64,000 nt of DNA from Pseudoalteromonas sp. GCY (GCF_016695175.1 NZ_CP068023.1:546501-610500), one strand, 5' to 3'. Counted from the stretch's first letter, positions 24,441 through 33,920 are shown. A program made the numbers and translations. The notes: generated by a model from the letters alone, not told the origin.

Positions 24441-27236
24441 TTAAAATTGGTAGTTAATGCCGACCATGCCGCGGATACCATAGTATTCCACCTGTAATGG
24501 ACGACCTTGCTCACCTTGGTAGTACTGTAATGCTTCATTGGTGAGGTTACTCAGCTCTAGGTAAACTAACGTTTGTTCGTTAAGTTGGTATGACGTTGTA
24601 AAGTCGACGCTGGTATTGGCGCCATAGTAGCTATCCGATTGGCTATCGCCGCCGTGCTCTTCGATATAAGCACCTTTATGATTAAGTGCTATTCGAGCTG
24701 CAAAACGGGTGTCGTCGTAATACAGCGTAAAGTTGTAAAGCTCATTGGCCTGACGTGGAATGGCCACTTTTTCTGTGCGCTCTGGGATCTGCATTTCAGA
24801 ATCCATAAAGGTCGCATTGGTCATTACCCCAAAGTTGCTCAAACTGTCAGAAATAAAACCAAGGTCGCGGTTAAACGCCAGCTCAATGCCCGCAAGCCAA
24901 GCGCTATCGCCGTTTTCAGGACGGATGATGGTCACGCCTTGCTTGTTGTTGTAATTGCCAACGCTGGTGGCTTGGAAGATTGGGTCTTGGATATCTTTGT
25001 AGAATACCCCCGCAGAGACCAAGCCAACGCGGTCAAAATAATGTTCCACCATCAAGTCGAGATTATTTGAGTACGTAGGGTCGAGCGCTGGGTTTCCTGA
25101 GTTAAGCTGGTTGTCCTGCTCCAGGTAAGTTGCGCCTGGTGTTAACGAACCAAAGTCAGGACGGGCAAAGGTGCGAGTTAGTGCGAGGCGATAATTGGTA
25201 TCGTCATTGGCACGATAGGTAACATGTAGTGCAGGTAAAATTGACCAATAATCATTGCTGTTGGTGGTCTCAACAACTTTGTCTTCGTCGGCTAAATAGG
25301 TGTAACCAGACACTTCGGTATCGGTGCGGGTAACGCGTAAGCCGCCTAATACTTCCCAGTTGTCGCTGGCTTGGTAAGTTGCCATACCGTAGAGCGAGGT
25401 GTGGATTTCTTCAACATCAAAGTTTCTGCCCAGTGCTCCACCGTTGCTGATGAGTGCTGATTCTCCCGCATCTAGCTTGAACTTATTGCGATTTTGCGTC
25501 CAAAACTGAGCAAGAGCATCGGTGGAAGCCACTTGTGACAGCTGCGTGCGATAATCAAACTTGGCTTCGCTTAAGTAATCGCTGCGACCGGGTTGATCGC
25601 TTAAGGCAAAGTCTGCAAGCGTTGGCGCTGCGCCATATTGTTCGCTGTCCCACGCGTAAAATTCATCGGCAAAGTCAGCTTTACGGACTTTATCGCGGTA
25701 TTTTGCCCCAAACTTAACGGCTAGCTGGTTATTGTATTGCCAGTTAAAGTCAGCATTGGCCACCAGTCTGTCTTTTTCGTTGACGTAGACCTTGTATAGC
25801 TCAACCCAAGACAACCCCATTTTGCTTGGATCGAGTGTAAAGCCCGAGGGGAAGTGATTACTAATGGCATTCCAAGGATCGCTGCCGCCATCTACTTGGT
25901 TGTAGGCATAATTTTTACCGGTATCGCGGTCTTCAAGTCCAACATATCCCACCTCTTTTTGATCAAAACGGGCGACAAAATAGCTATTGTCTTCACTGTT
26001 GGGTTTGTCGCCATAGCGAAACTCATTTTCGTACGTGGCTACTTGCCAAGAGAGCGTTTTATCAAAGCCAAAGTCATGCTCACCTGCAATTTCAAAGCCT
26101 TGCATTTCGGTGATGAGTTCGTTGCGAATATGCTGCAGTTCAGCACGGTCTTTATCAAAACGCAGCCTGTGCTTATAGTGGGTTTCATCATCAATCAGTG
26201 TGCCATATAGCGCGCTGGCGCTGAGCGTGCCGTTTTCAAGTTGATATTCCAGCGAGCCATTTAAGCCATAAGTTTCACGGGTTCCCGTATAATCACGCAG
26301 CTCTAAGCGGTAAATGCCTAAGCCATCGTTACCACGGCGCGGCTCATAGTTATCGGTTGCCCAATCACGCTGCCAAGCTGTGGCGTTAATGATAAAACCC
26401 AGCTTGTCGTCGAGTAGACGGTCGCCGTACACCACATTGGCAGAATAGTTTGTGCCATCGGCCAGTTCGTTTTGGCCCACAGCAAAGTTGGTTTTGAGGA
26501 TAAAATCATCAGCGCCTTTTTTGGTCACGAAATTAACATTACCGCCAATCGCATCGCCTTCCATGTCAGGGGTGATAGCCTTAGACACTTCCACAAACTC
26601 TATCAATTCGCTTGGAAAAAAGTCGAACGCAGTGGCGCGGCTGGTGGTTTCCTCTTCTGCGGTTGGAAGGCGGTTACCGTTGATGCTGGCCGAACTCCAT
26701 TGTGACGGTAAACCGCGCACTGCAACAAAACGGCCTTCACCTTGGTCACGCTCTATCGACACACCTGGAATACGTTGCACGGCTTCAGCGGCATTTCTAT
26801 CTGGTAACTTACCAATGCCATCGGCAGAAATGATACTTTTGATATTACTGGCATTTTTTTGGTTATTTGCAGCGGCCATTTCGCCACGGAAGATTTGCCC
26901 AACCGTGACCACTTCTTCCATAGTTTGTTGATGGTTTAATAAGATTGGAGACAACGTAGTGACTTTGCCATCGGTCACTTCCACCTGTAGTTCAGTTTCC
27001 TGATAACCCATATACTTCACGACTAAGGTGTAGCGACCGGCATCCAGTTTTGGCAGTTCAAAGCGACCACGGTAATCAGATACAGTGGATATATCTTGGC
27101 CTTTTACTGAGATAACAGCGCCAGACAGATTACTTTGTGGGTCTTTTACAACACCAACAAGTTTACCTGTCGCAGCATATAAGCTGGGACTGGTGGCGAG
27201 TAACACAGCAGCAGCGATTTGGGTTAGTTTTTTCAT
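24441..27236 (-). CDS. TonB-dependent receptor, probable phosphonate uptake
   Basis: 931 residues. A signal peptide (cleavage near YAATG, residue 22) is followed by a CarboxypepD-regulatory-like domain (~25-105), a TonB box (EEVVTVG, ~107), a plug domain (GKLPDRNAAEAVQRIPGVSI; FVAVRGLPSQWSSASINGNR) and a 22-strand barrel ending in the terminal Phe of INYQF. It fits the Caulobacter/Xanthomonas-type receptor subgroup. It lies directly upstream of the AEP operon and shares its GntR-type operator, with a weak Pho box as well. Outer-membrane import of a phosphonate, possibly an esterified or glycan-linked one too large for porins, is inferred. Confidence 0.9.
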   Translation of the reverse strand: MKKLTQIAAAVLLATSPSLYAATGKLVGVVKDPQSNLSGAVISVKGQDISTVSDYRGRFELPKLDAGRYTLVVKYMGYQETELQVEVTDGKVTTLSPILLNHQQTMEEVVTVGQIFRGEMAAANNQKNASNIKSIISADGIGKLPDRNAAEAVQRIPGVSIERDQGEGRFVAVRGLPSQWSSASINGNRLPTAEEETTSRATAFDFFPSELIEFVEVSKAITPDMEGDAIGGNVNFVTKKGADDFILKTNFAVGQNELADGTNYSANVVYGDRLLDDKLGFIINATAWQRDWATDNYEPRRGNDGLGIYRLELRDYTGTRETYGLNGSLEYQLENGTLSASALYGTLIDDETHYKHRLRFDKDRAELQHIRNELITEMQGFEIAGEHDFGFDKTLSWQVATYENEFRYGDKPNSEDNSYFVARFDQKEVGYVGLEDRDTGKNYAYNQVDGGSDPWNAISNHFPSGFTLDPSKMGLSWVELYKVYVNEKDRLVANADFNWQYNNQLAVKFGAKYRDKVRKADFADEFYAWDSEQYGAAPTLADFALSDQPGRSDYLSEAKFDYRTQLSQVASTDALAQFWTQNRNKFKLDAGESALISNGGALGRNFDVEEIHTSLYGMATYQASDNWEVLGGLRVTRTDTEVSGYTYLADEDKVVETTNSNDYWSILPALHVTYRANDDTNYRLALTRTFARPDFGSLTPGATYLEQDNQLNSGNPALDPTYSNNLDLMVEHYFDRVGLVSAGVFYKDIQDPIFQATSVGNYNNKQGVTIIRPENGDSAWLAGIELAFNRDLGFISDSLSNFGVMTNATFMDSEMQIPERTEKVAIPRQANELYNFTLYYDDTRFAARIALNHKGAYIEEHGGDSQSDSYYGANTSVDFTTSYQLNEQTLVYLELSNLTNEALQYYQGEQGRPLQVEYYGIRGMVGINYQF

Positions 27237-27267
27237 TGCTCTTTTCTCAAAAGTTTGGGTTAAGTTT

Positions 27268-27281
27268 CTGGTCTAGTCCAG
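27268..27281. promoter_or_regulatory. GntR/HutC-type operator before the TonB receptor
   Basis: CTGGTCTAGTCCAG (complement CTGGACTAGACCAG) differs from the phnW site by a few central bases and keeps the CTGG...CCAG arms. It is 31 nt upstream of the receptor start. Confidence 0.6.
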
Positions 27282-27299
27282 TTTGTTGCAGATAGAGTA

Positions 27300-27327
27300 A
27301 TGACGGTTTTTTACATTCCGATGACAC
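27300..27327 (-). promoter_or_regulatory. Weak Pho box-like repeats before the TonB receptor
   Basis: On the minus strand GTGTCAT, four bases, ATGTAAA, three bases, CCGTCAT. The first and last copies match the PhoB half-site at 6 of 7 positions. The phase of the third is 10 rather than 11, so this is weaker than the phnW site. Confidence 0.4.
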
Positions 27328-27478
27328 AAAGGTGAAAAATTAACTAGCACCTACTGCTCTTTGTTGTTTAATTCTTTTTATAGGGGATAGGAGGATGTTG
27401 TTAGATGTTTGGCTTAACTGAACAAGATTTGTCATACTCGCGTTATCAGCAGCAGGTTTTCAGTAAAGGAATGGCAAC

Positions 27479-28693
27479 GTGATTTATGCTTTGATTGCGG
27501 CGATTGGACTTTCTCTTTTTATCTATAGCATTACAGCTCGACAATTAGATAGGGCAGAGCTCACTGCACCTATGTGGTTTGTGCTAACGGGCGGGGCGAT
27601 AGGCTTTGTGCTTGGTAATATTGAAGGAGGGCAACAAGCTTTAGCGGTAGATATTAATGGCCTACAGACTTGGTTGCCGATTATTGAGCTGACGCTTGCG
27701 ATTTATTTATTTTCCGATGCTGCAAAAACGCGATTACGGGTGTTATCTCACAGCTTCCAGTTACCGGTTAAATTGTTACTCGGGCTGCCATTAACTATGA
27801 TATTTGGCGCGTGGGTGGCTCATGAGCTGTTTCAGTTATCTTGGTTGGCTTGCTTTTTAATTGCGGTGATCATCACCCCAACCGATGCTACTTTATGCAA
27901 AACCTTCATTCAGGATAAGTCTGTGCCCACCAGATTACGTGAGGCAATTAATGTGGAAAGTGGCTTGAATGATGGCCTGTGTATTCCGGTATTTCTGTTT
28001 TTACTGGGAGTATTAGCTGAGCGAATGCAAGCGACGACTGAATCATTTGCTTGGATTTTTATACGCGAAGTGGGGATTGCACTCGTTGTCGCGGGGTTAC
28101 TGACTGCGGTGATCATTTGGTTACTTAAACGCGCCTATCAACATCATTACTTTGCGTCTAAAACCAGCCCTTTTCTCTTTGTTGGCATCGCTTTTTTAGT
28201 TTTTTCGGTAACCCAAGCTTTACATGGCAGCGGCTTTATTGCTGCATTTGTCAGCGGTTTGCTGTTTGATAAATATTATCGTGATGAGTTTAAAGATCAG
28301 CTTATCGAAGAAGGGGAGCACCTCGCCGAATTTGCGGCTTTTATGATCTGGATTGTGTTTGGTTTGTCGGCAAGTGTAGTGCTATTAAACGTTACCCAAT
28401 GGCAGGTTTGGGTGTACGCAGTGTTAGCAACCGCCTTGTTTAGATTGATCCCGGTATTCCTCTGTTTGTTAGGTGGTGCACTGACAACCAAAGAGCGCTT
28501 TACGTTAGCTTGGTTTGGCCCCAAGGGATTGGCTTCGGTGGTGCTCACCTTAATGCTACTCAGCGAAGAGTTGCCAAATGGTTTGCAAATTACTCAAGTG
28601 GCAATGGCAACAGTGCTGTTGAGCATTTTTGTATTTGGATTATCTAGTCGACCCATTTCTAAATTATTTACCACTGCTTCTGGTCGAGAGTGA
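27479..28693 (+). CDS. CPA1-family cation:proton antiporter
   Basis: 404 residues with about twelve membrane helices. Characteristic segments are VIITPTDATLCKTF and NVESGLNDGLCIPVFLF, the latter containing the ND pair of NhaP/CPA1 transporters that carries ions. It probably exchanges Na+ or K+ for H+ across the inner membrane, useful in a marine organism. The start is GTG with AAGGA eight bases upstream. It is divergent from the TonB receptor. The final ~10 residues are short and cytoplasmic, so there is no large regulatory C-domain. Confidence 0.88.
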   Translation: MIYALIAAIGLSLFIYSITARQLDRAELTAPMWFVLTGGAIGFVLGNIEGGQQALAVDINGLQTWLPIIELTLAIYLFSDAAKTRLRVLSHSFQLPVKLLLGLPLTMIFGAWVAHELFQLSWLACFLIAVIITPTDATLCKTFIQDKSVPTRLREAINVESGLNDGLCIPVFLFLLGVLAERMQATTESFAWIFIREVGIALVVAGLLTAVIIWLLKRAYQHHYFASKTSPFLFVGIAFLVFSVTQALHGSGFIAAFVSGLLFDKYYRDEFKDQLIEEGEHLAEFAAFMIWIVFGLSASVVLLNVTQWQVWVYAVLATALFRLIPVFLCLLGGALTTKERFTLAWFGPKGLASVVLTLMLLSEELPNGLQITQVAMATVLLSIFVFGLSSRPISKLFTTASGRE

Positions 28694-28780
28694 TTACTCT
28701 AAATCACAATTGGTGTAGCGTGTGATTTCGTATCTGAATTGTACTGTTATATTGTAACTTATTGTGAAATAAAATATTTT

Positions 28781-28809
28781 TTGTCACTTTGCTGAAATAA
28801 AAAAGTCAT
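28781..28809 (+). promoter_or_regulatory. Pho box-like repeats upstream of alkaline phosphatase
   Basis: Three 7-mers in exact 11-bp phase: TTGTCAC, CTGAAAT and AAGTCAT, separated by four bases each. A TAGACT hexamer begins at 28820, about ten bases later, as expected for a PhoB-activated -10 element. This supports induction by phosphate starvation. Confidence 0.65.
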
Positions 28810-28868
28810 GTAACGCGCCTAGACTGTGCCCGCCTTACAGACAAATATTACGTTTCAGGAACAGTACA

Positions 28869-30533
28869 ATGAATAAAAAGTTACTTACAGTTGCTATCTC
28901 TGCAATTCTACTTACCGCGTGTGATGATGATACAAAAACCGTTGAGGTGATCAAAGAAGTTGAAGTCATCAAAGAAGTACCAGTGCAAGAAGTGACACAA
29001 GTAAAAAATGTGATCCTTATGATCGGTGACGGTATGGGACCACAGCAAGTTGGCTTACTTGAAGAGTATGCTCAGCGCGCGCCAAACTCAACTTATAAAA
29101 ACAAAGGCAATCAAACTGCGCTGTCTAAACTTGCTGCGGGTGGTCATTTAGGCCTTTCCATGAACGCACCACATGGCGCAACTGGCAGTCTAGTGACTGA
29201 CTCTGCTTGTTCGGCAACACAATTAGCAACCGGCCTTGCCGCAGGCTCAGAAATGATAGGCCTTGATGCCGATGGCAATAAAGTAGCGACTATCTTAGAA
29301 AAAGCCAAAGCCGCGGGTAAAGCGACGGGTCTTGTTTCAGATACGCGTATTACGCACGCGACGCCAGCGGCATTTGCTGCGCATATGCCGCATCGTTCAT
29401 ACGAAGCTGAAATCGCTGAGCAATTAGTTCGCTCTGGCAGCGTTGACGTGATGTTATCTGGTGGTGCTCGCGTATTTGTGCCAAAGAGCACGCCTGATAA
29501 CGCTGAAGTACAAGCGCAACTTGACGCGCTTGGCATGCCTAGTAGCGTATACAAAAAATCAAAACGTGGAGATGAAACTAACCTAGTTGTTGAAGCAAAA
29601 GAGCAACACGGTTATGGCCTTGCATTTGATAAAGCACAATTAAGCAGTTTTGAAGGCGAAAAAGTACTAGGTCTATTCGCAAACTCTGGTATGAGCGACG
29701 CAATTGCTTACAAAGCTTGTCAACAAAGCAACAGCTGTACTCAGCCTTCATTAAAAGAAATGACGGTAAAAGCGCTTGATATCTTGTCGAAAGATGAAGA
29801 TGGCTTTTTCTTGATGATTGAAGGTGGTCAAATTGACTGGGCAGGTCACGCAAACGATGCAGGTTGGATGCTAAATGAGCTGCTTAAATTTGATGAAGCC
29901 GTTGAAGCTGTTCATGAATGGGTAAAAGACCGTAACGATACGCTAGTCGTTGTGACTGCAGACCATGAAACGGGGAGTTTTGGCTTTAGTTACTCAAAGC
30001 ATGAGCGTCCTGAAGCACAAACGCTGTCTGGCGATGGTATGTATGTAAATGGTGTTGCTAAAGAATATCATCCTAAATTTAACTTTGGCCCACTTGCGCA
30101 ACTAGACAAGCTTTACGCGCAAACAGGCACCTTCTTCGATATCCTTGCTGAAGCTGCGCCTGATGAAGCCTATGAAAATGTATCGGGTCCAACTTGGAAA
30201 GCGACCATTGAAGATATGACTGCTTACACGGTGACGCTAGATAATGCACAGAAGGTTGGTCAAAGTGTCTATGACGATAAAGATGCAACGATGATCCCTG
30301 CGTTTGAGGACTTTGGTGACTTCTATGTATACGCCAAAGAAGACTATACTGGAAAAATCGCTCGCGCGATTGCCTCAGAGCAAAGCGTAGTGTGGGGTAC
30401 TGGTACACATACGGCTGCGCCAGTACCGGTTTATACTTTCGGTCCCGCAGGCGTAACTAAGCAGTTCTCAACCATGCAGCACCATGTAGACGTTGCAAAC
30501 AAAATGATGACTGCGCTTGGTTTAACTGAATAA
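28869..30533 (+). CDS. Alkaline phosphatase, lipoprotein
   Basis: 554 residues. A lipoprotein signal ends in LLTAC (Cys18), followed by a flexible acidic linker with repeated VIKEVEVIKEV, then the alkaline phosphatase fold. Metal ligands are visible at MIGDGMGP (Asp54), the nucleophile Ser112 in VTDSACSATQLATG, and FLMIEGGQIDWAGHAND and VTADHETG further on. It hydrolyses phosphate monoesters outside the inner membrane. The lipid anchor and linker suggest attachment to a membrane face. A Pho box-like array precedes it. Terminator 30565-30588 follows. The family is clear; the E. coli symbol phoA is not assigned because subgroup is uncertain. Confidence 0.95.
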   Translation: MNKKLLTVAISAILLTACDDDTKTVEVIKEVEVIKEVPVQEVTQVKNVILMIGDGMGPQQVGLLEEYAQRAPNSTYKNKGNQTALSKLAAGGHLGLSMNAPHGATGSLVTDSACSATQLATGLAAGSEMIGLDADGNKVATILEKAKAAGKATGLVSDTRITHATPAAFAAHMPHRSYEAEIAEQLVRSGSVDVMLSGGARVFVPKSTPDNAEVQAQLDALGMPSSVYKKSKRGDETNLVVEAKEQHGYGLAFDKAQLSSFEGEKVLGLFANSGMSDAIAYKACQQSNSCTQPSLKEMTVKALDILSKDEDGFFLMIEGGQIDWAGHANDAGWMLNELLKFDEAVEAVHEWVKDRNDTLVVVTADHETGSFGFSYSKHERPEAQTLSGDGMYVNGVAKEYHPKFNFGPLAQLDKLYAQTGTFFDILAEAAPDEAYENVSGPTWKATIEDMTAYTVTLDNAQKVGQSVYDDKDATMIPAFEDFGDFYVYAKEDYTGKIARAIASEQSVVWGTGTHTAAPVPVYTFGPAGVTKQFSTMQHHVDVANKMMTALGLTE

Positions 30534-30562
30534 ACCAAGCTCCTAGATTTAAGTAACTTCAG

Positions 30563-33500
30563 TTAAGCCACAGCAATGTGGCTTTTTTCTGTCATTAAGG
30601 TCAGAAACTCGCGTTGTGGTAGCGGTTTTGAATAGTAATAACCCTGACCAAAATCACATCCAGCCTGTTTTAATAGCTGATGCTGAGTCGCGGTCTCAAC
30701 GCCTTCAGCGATGACTTTTAAGCCAAGGCGGTGGGCCATCAAAATAATGGTTTCACACAGGGTTAAATCGTCTGCATTGGTTGCGATGCCATCGACGAAG
30801 CGTTTATCAATTTTCACAAAGTGACAATCTAATTGTTTTAGATACGCGAGTGACGAGTAACCCGTGCCAAAGTCATCTAACGCAAATTGAAAACCTTGCT
30901 GCTTTAAGCGTTCAACCCGTTGTTTAGTGCGGCTATCATTATGCATCATCATTCCCTCCGTGACTTCTAAAACCACGTGTTCAGGGGAGATCGCAAGCGT
31001 CGTGAGTTTGTCACTCCAGCTTGCTAAGGTGCAATTTTTAGCGGCAAATTGGACCGGTGACACATTGATGCTAATTTGTGTTGTATGGCCTAAGTGCTGT
31101 AGTTGCGTCAAAGTGTCAATAGACTGCGCAAATGCTAAATCTCCAATATGATGAATGAGCTGGGTTTCTTCGGCTAACGGAATAAACTCAGCTGGACTCA
31201 CCATGCCTTGCTCTGGGTGTCGCCAGCGGATCAAGGCCTCGGCTTTGGCGACGCGATTATCGTCAAGTGATACGATTGGTTGGTAGTGCATTTCAAATTG
31301 ATTGTTATGTAGTGCGGCACGAATGCCTTTGAGCATTTGCATTCTAGATTCCGCGACTTTGCGTAAGGTGTCATCAAAAATCACGTAGCCATTGCGACCT
31401 TGTTGCTTTGCTCTATACATTGCTTGATCGGCGGCCTTTAATAGGGCTTCTGCACCATTACCATCTGTTGGTGCGGTGGCAATCCCCATACTTGCCGTGA
31501 TATGGCACTGCTCATCTTTGATCTCAAACGGTTGTTTGAGTGCAGATTGGATCTGGGAGGCCAATGTTTTGCACGTTGTTTTGTGTTCGTCATCCTCCAA
31601 CACAAAGACAAACTCATCACCTCCAATGCGGGATAAAAACGCATGCGGAGCCATACTCTTTAAACGTTGCGCGACTAACTTTAAGAGTAAGTCGCCATAA
31701 TAATGGCCTAAAGTGTCGTTAATATCTTTAAAGTTGTCGAGATCGAGTAACAACACTGCGGTTTGTTGTCCAACGGCAACCTGCTTTTTTAAGTGCTTTT
31801 TAAGTCCTACGCGGTTTTGAAGATCGGTTAATTCGTCAAAATGTGCTTGCTTCCAGATCAACGCATCTTTACGCTTTACTTCGGTAATATCGGTGAAGAT
31901 CGCGACACGGCGATAGATCTCACGGTTGCTATCGTAAACACTATCAATTGTTAGCCATTCGGTGTAAAGCTCGCCATTTTTCTTACGGTTGACAATCTCA
32001 CCTTGCCAGCGGCCATGTTCGTTAAGCTGTTGCCACATGAGTTCGTAAAAGCTACGGTCATGTTGACCCGACCCTAACATGGCCGTGGACTTACCCAGCA
32101 CCTCGGAGCGTGAGTAACCAGTTACACGCGTAAAGGCGAGGTTGACGTCCAAGATAAAACCATTGGCATCCGTGATGATCATACATTCGCTGCTGTTGTT
32201 GTACACCAATGCTGCAAGGTTTAGTGCCTCTTCTTGATGCTTACGTTGACTAATATCACGGAAAATCAGCAACGCCTGAGGATGGGATTCAATGGCGCAC
32301 AGGCGACATTCAACTACTTGGTTACTAGTTGGAGAAAACTCGAGTTGCACATAGGTTTTATCGTTTAGCAGTGCAAGTTCTGCTCGGATCCGTTTATAGA
32401 TATGTTCTGGTAGCAACTCTCTAAGCGTTTGTGCCTTATCGGTATAATCACCATAGCGAGATAAGATCTGAGCCTGTTGATCTAAGCGCACATAGCTATC
32501 GGGGAGTGCATTAATCAAGGCTTTTACAACGGCAAGTCTATGATTTGCATTGTCTTCAGCGGCTAAGCGTGTTTGTGCCATATGAGCAAAACGCTCGGCG
32601 ATATGCTCAAATTCACTGGGTACTTTGGTGGCGTCAAAACGGGAGTCTTGCTTGCCCGATTCAAGCTTTGCAATAGCATGCTTGAGTGCACTAAGCGGTT
32701 TTAAAAGTTGTTGTTTTAGTTGCCAATGGGTTTGCCAAAACAAAATGCACACAAGCACAAAGAAGATCCCTAAAAAGAGCGCAAAACGCTTATCTATGCT
32801 ACTCAACTGGGACTCAAAATCGAAACTAAAGTAGATTTGTAACGCTCGGTTGCTGTTATTGAGTGATTGCTTTACATACACCAAGCGATTGCCTTCTGGG
32901 GTGTTTAGTAGCGTCGCCTGTGTGCTTAAATTGTTTGGCCAAGAACTGCTAACAGCACGACCAAGTTCTGCATTTGCTGCTGGATATTGCGCAATTATTT
33001 GCGCTTTAGCATCGGCAATCATTACCCGAGTACCTACAGGAAGGGGCAGTTTTGCAAGGGTCTGGCTCCAATGCGTTAAGCCTTTCACCGCGACAAGCAT
33101 AAACAAAAATTGCTGTTGATCATCGTAAATTGGTAGTGCGAAGTTGACGGTTGCCCGCTGCATGCTTCGGTCAATTTGGTATTCACCAATACTAAACTGT
33201 GCGGTACGCATTGCGGCTTTAAAGTAGCCACGATCGGCAATATTGATCTCGCGTTGATCTGCTTGATGTGTAGTACACAGTACGTTCCCTTGTGCGTCAA
33301 CGATTCCAAGATTAGCAAGGTTGGGGCTGAGCAGCATCGCATGATATAGCAGCGGCGGGCATTTGCTGTGCTCTACAGTAAGATGATCAATACGGGTCGA
33401 CAGTTGCTGTAAGACTTGTTCTGTATCTGCGAGTTCTACCTGTTGGATCGTCGCAACTTGTTTGGCGTAATGTAGCGCCAGTTGTGACTGTTGTGTTAAT

Positions 33501-33673
33501 GCCTGCTGACGTTGCTCACATAATAGAAATAAAATAATGATCAGACATGGCAAGCAAAGTAGAACGAGTAAGCGATAAAATCGAAACTGTATTGAAGATT
33601 TCAGAATAATCCCACCTATGGAGCTGATCAGAGAGCGCGAATGATACCGAATCGAGTAGGGACAACCAAGCAA
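30563..33673 (-). CDS. Cache-HAMP-PAS-GGDEF-EAL cyclic-di-GMP protein
   Basis: About 1,036 residues. A membrane helix at ~31-52, a periplasmic Cache-like sensor with IVDAQGNVLCT, a second helix at ~296-318 and a HAMP-like segment are followed by two PAS modules (the second at ~487-600). GGDEF is intact (SRIGGDEFVFVLEDDE), then EAL (EALIRWRHPEQGMVSP, INVSPVQFA, LDDFGTGYSSL, KIDKRFVDG). Both cyclase and phosphodiesterase catalytic residues are present. The RxxD inhibitory site is absent (APHA stands there), so the cyclase may lack product inhibition. The longest frame begins with TTG at 33673; the true start is uncertain and may be up to 25 codons downstream. Confidence 0.93.
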   Translation of the reverse strand: MLGCPYSIRYHSRSLISSIGGIILKSSIQFRFYRLLVLLCLPCLIIILFLLCEQRQQALTQQSQLALHYAKQVATIQQVELADTEQVLQQLSTRIDHLTVEHSKCPPLLYHAMLLSPNLANLGIVDAQGNVLCTTHQADQREINIADRGYFKAAMRTAQFSIGEYQIDRSMQRATVNFALPIYDDQQQFLFMLVAVKGLTHWSQTLAKLPLPVGTRVMIADAKAQIIAQYPAANAELGRAVSSSWPNNLSTQATLLNTPEGNRLVYVKQSLNNSNRALQIYFSFDFESQLSSIDKRFALFLGIFFVLVCILFWQTHWQLKQQLLKPLSALKHAIAKLESGKQDSRFDATKVPSEFEHIAERFAHMAQTRLAAEDNANHRLAVVKALINALPDSYVRLDQQAQILSRYGDYTDKAQTLRELLPEHIYKRIRAELALLNDKTYVQLEFSPTSNQVVECRLCAIESHPQALLIFRDISQRKHQEEALNLAALVYNNSSECMIITDANGFILDVNLAFTRVTGYSRSEVLGKSTAMLGSGQHDRSFYELMWQQLNEHGRWQGEIVNRKKNGELYTEWLTIDSVYDSNREIYRRVAIFTDITEVKRKDALIWKQAHFDELTDLQNRVGLKKHLKKQVAVGQQTAVLLLDLDNFKDINDTLGHYYGDLLLKLVAQRLKSMAPHAFLSRIGGDEFVFVLEDDEHKTTCKTLASQIQSALKQPFEIKDEQCHITASMGIATAPTDGNGAEALLKAADQAMYRAKQQGRNGYVIFDDTLRKVAESRMQMLKGIRAALHNNQFEMHYQPIVSLDDNRVAKAEALIRWRHPEQGMVSPAEFIPLAEETQLIHHIGDLAFAQSIDTLTQLQHLGHTTQISINVSPVQFAAKNCTLASWSDKLTTLAISPEHVVLEVTEGMMMHNDSRTKQRVERLKQQGFQFALDDFGTGYSSLAYLKQLDCHFVKIDKRFVDGIATNADDLTLCETIILMAHRLGLKVIAEGVETATQHQLLKQAGCDFGQGYYYSKPLPQREFLTLMTEKSHIAVA
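30565..30588. terminator. Bidirectional intrinsic terminator
   Basis: AAGCCACA-GCAA-TGTGGCTT followed by TTTT on the plus strand. It serves the alkaline phosphatase gene and overlaps the stop of the convergent GGDEF-EAL gene. Confidence 0.85.
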
Positions 33674-33905
33674 ATTTGCATAAATAATTCAGCTGCAAAA
33701 GCATCCTTAAGCAAGGGTTAACAAATGGAATTTTTAATTTCTAATTTGAAAGTATGACGTGATTATCCGGCCAAAAAAAATGGCATTTTTTCATCTCTCC
33801 ACTTTTTCCACAAAATTCATGATCTTCCACAAATCCCGCGATTTTTCTGGCTTTCAAAGGCGTTAAAGGTGCCGACTGAGCTTGACAAAAGTGCTTGTCA
33901 AGCCC
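33674..33905. other. Intergenic region before mraZ with DnaA-box-like sites
   Basis: This stretch is non-coding. Two TTCCACA-containing segments (TTTTCCACA at 33804 and TCTTCCACA at 33823) differ from the DnaA box TTATCCACA by one and two bases. An A/T-rich run with imperfect symmetry around 33770-33795 precedes them. Binding is untested. Confidence 0.35.
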
Positions 33906-33911
33906 TAGACT
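33882..33911 (+). promoter_or_regulatory. mraZ promoter
   Basis: TTGACA (33882-33887) and TAGACT (33906-33911) are separated by 18 bp. The predicted start is near 33918, directly before the MraZ repeats. This would be the main dcw promoter. Confidence 0.7.
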
Positions 33912-33920
33912 GTTCTTCTG

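Noticed and set aside
24639..26931. Long plus-strand frames of 118-159 codons opposite the TonB receptor
   Set aside because: The minus-strand receptor has complete domain order; the plus-strand frames show no domain, start signal or composition of real proteins.
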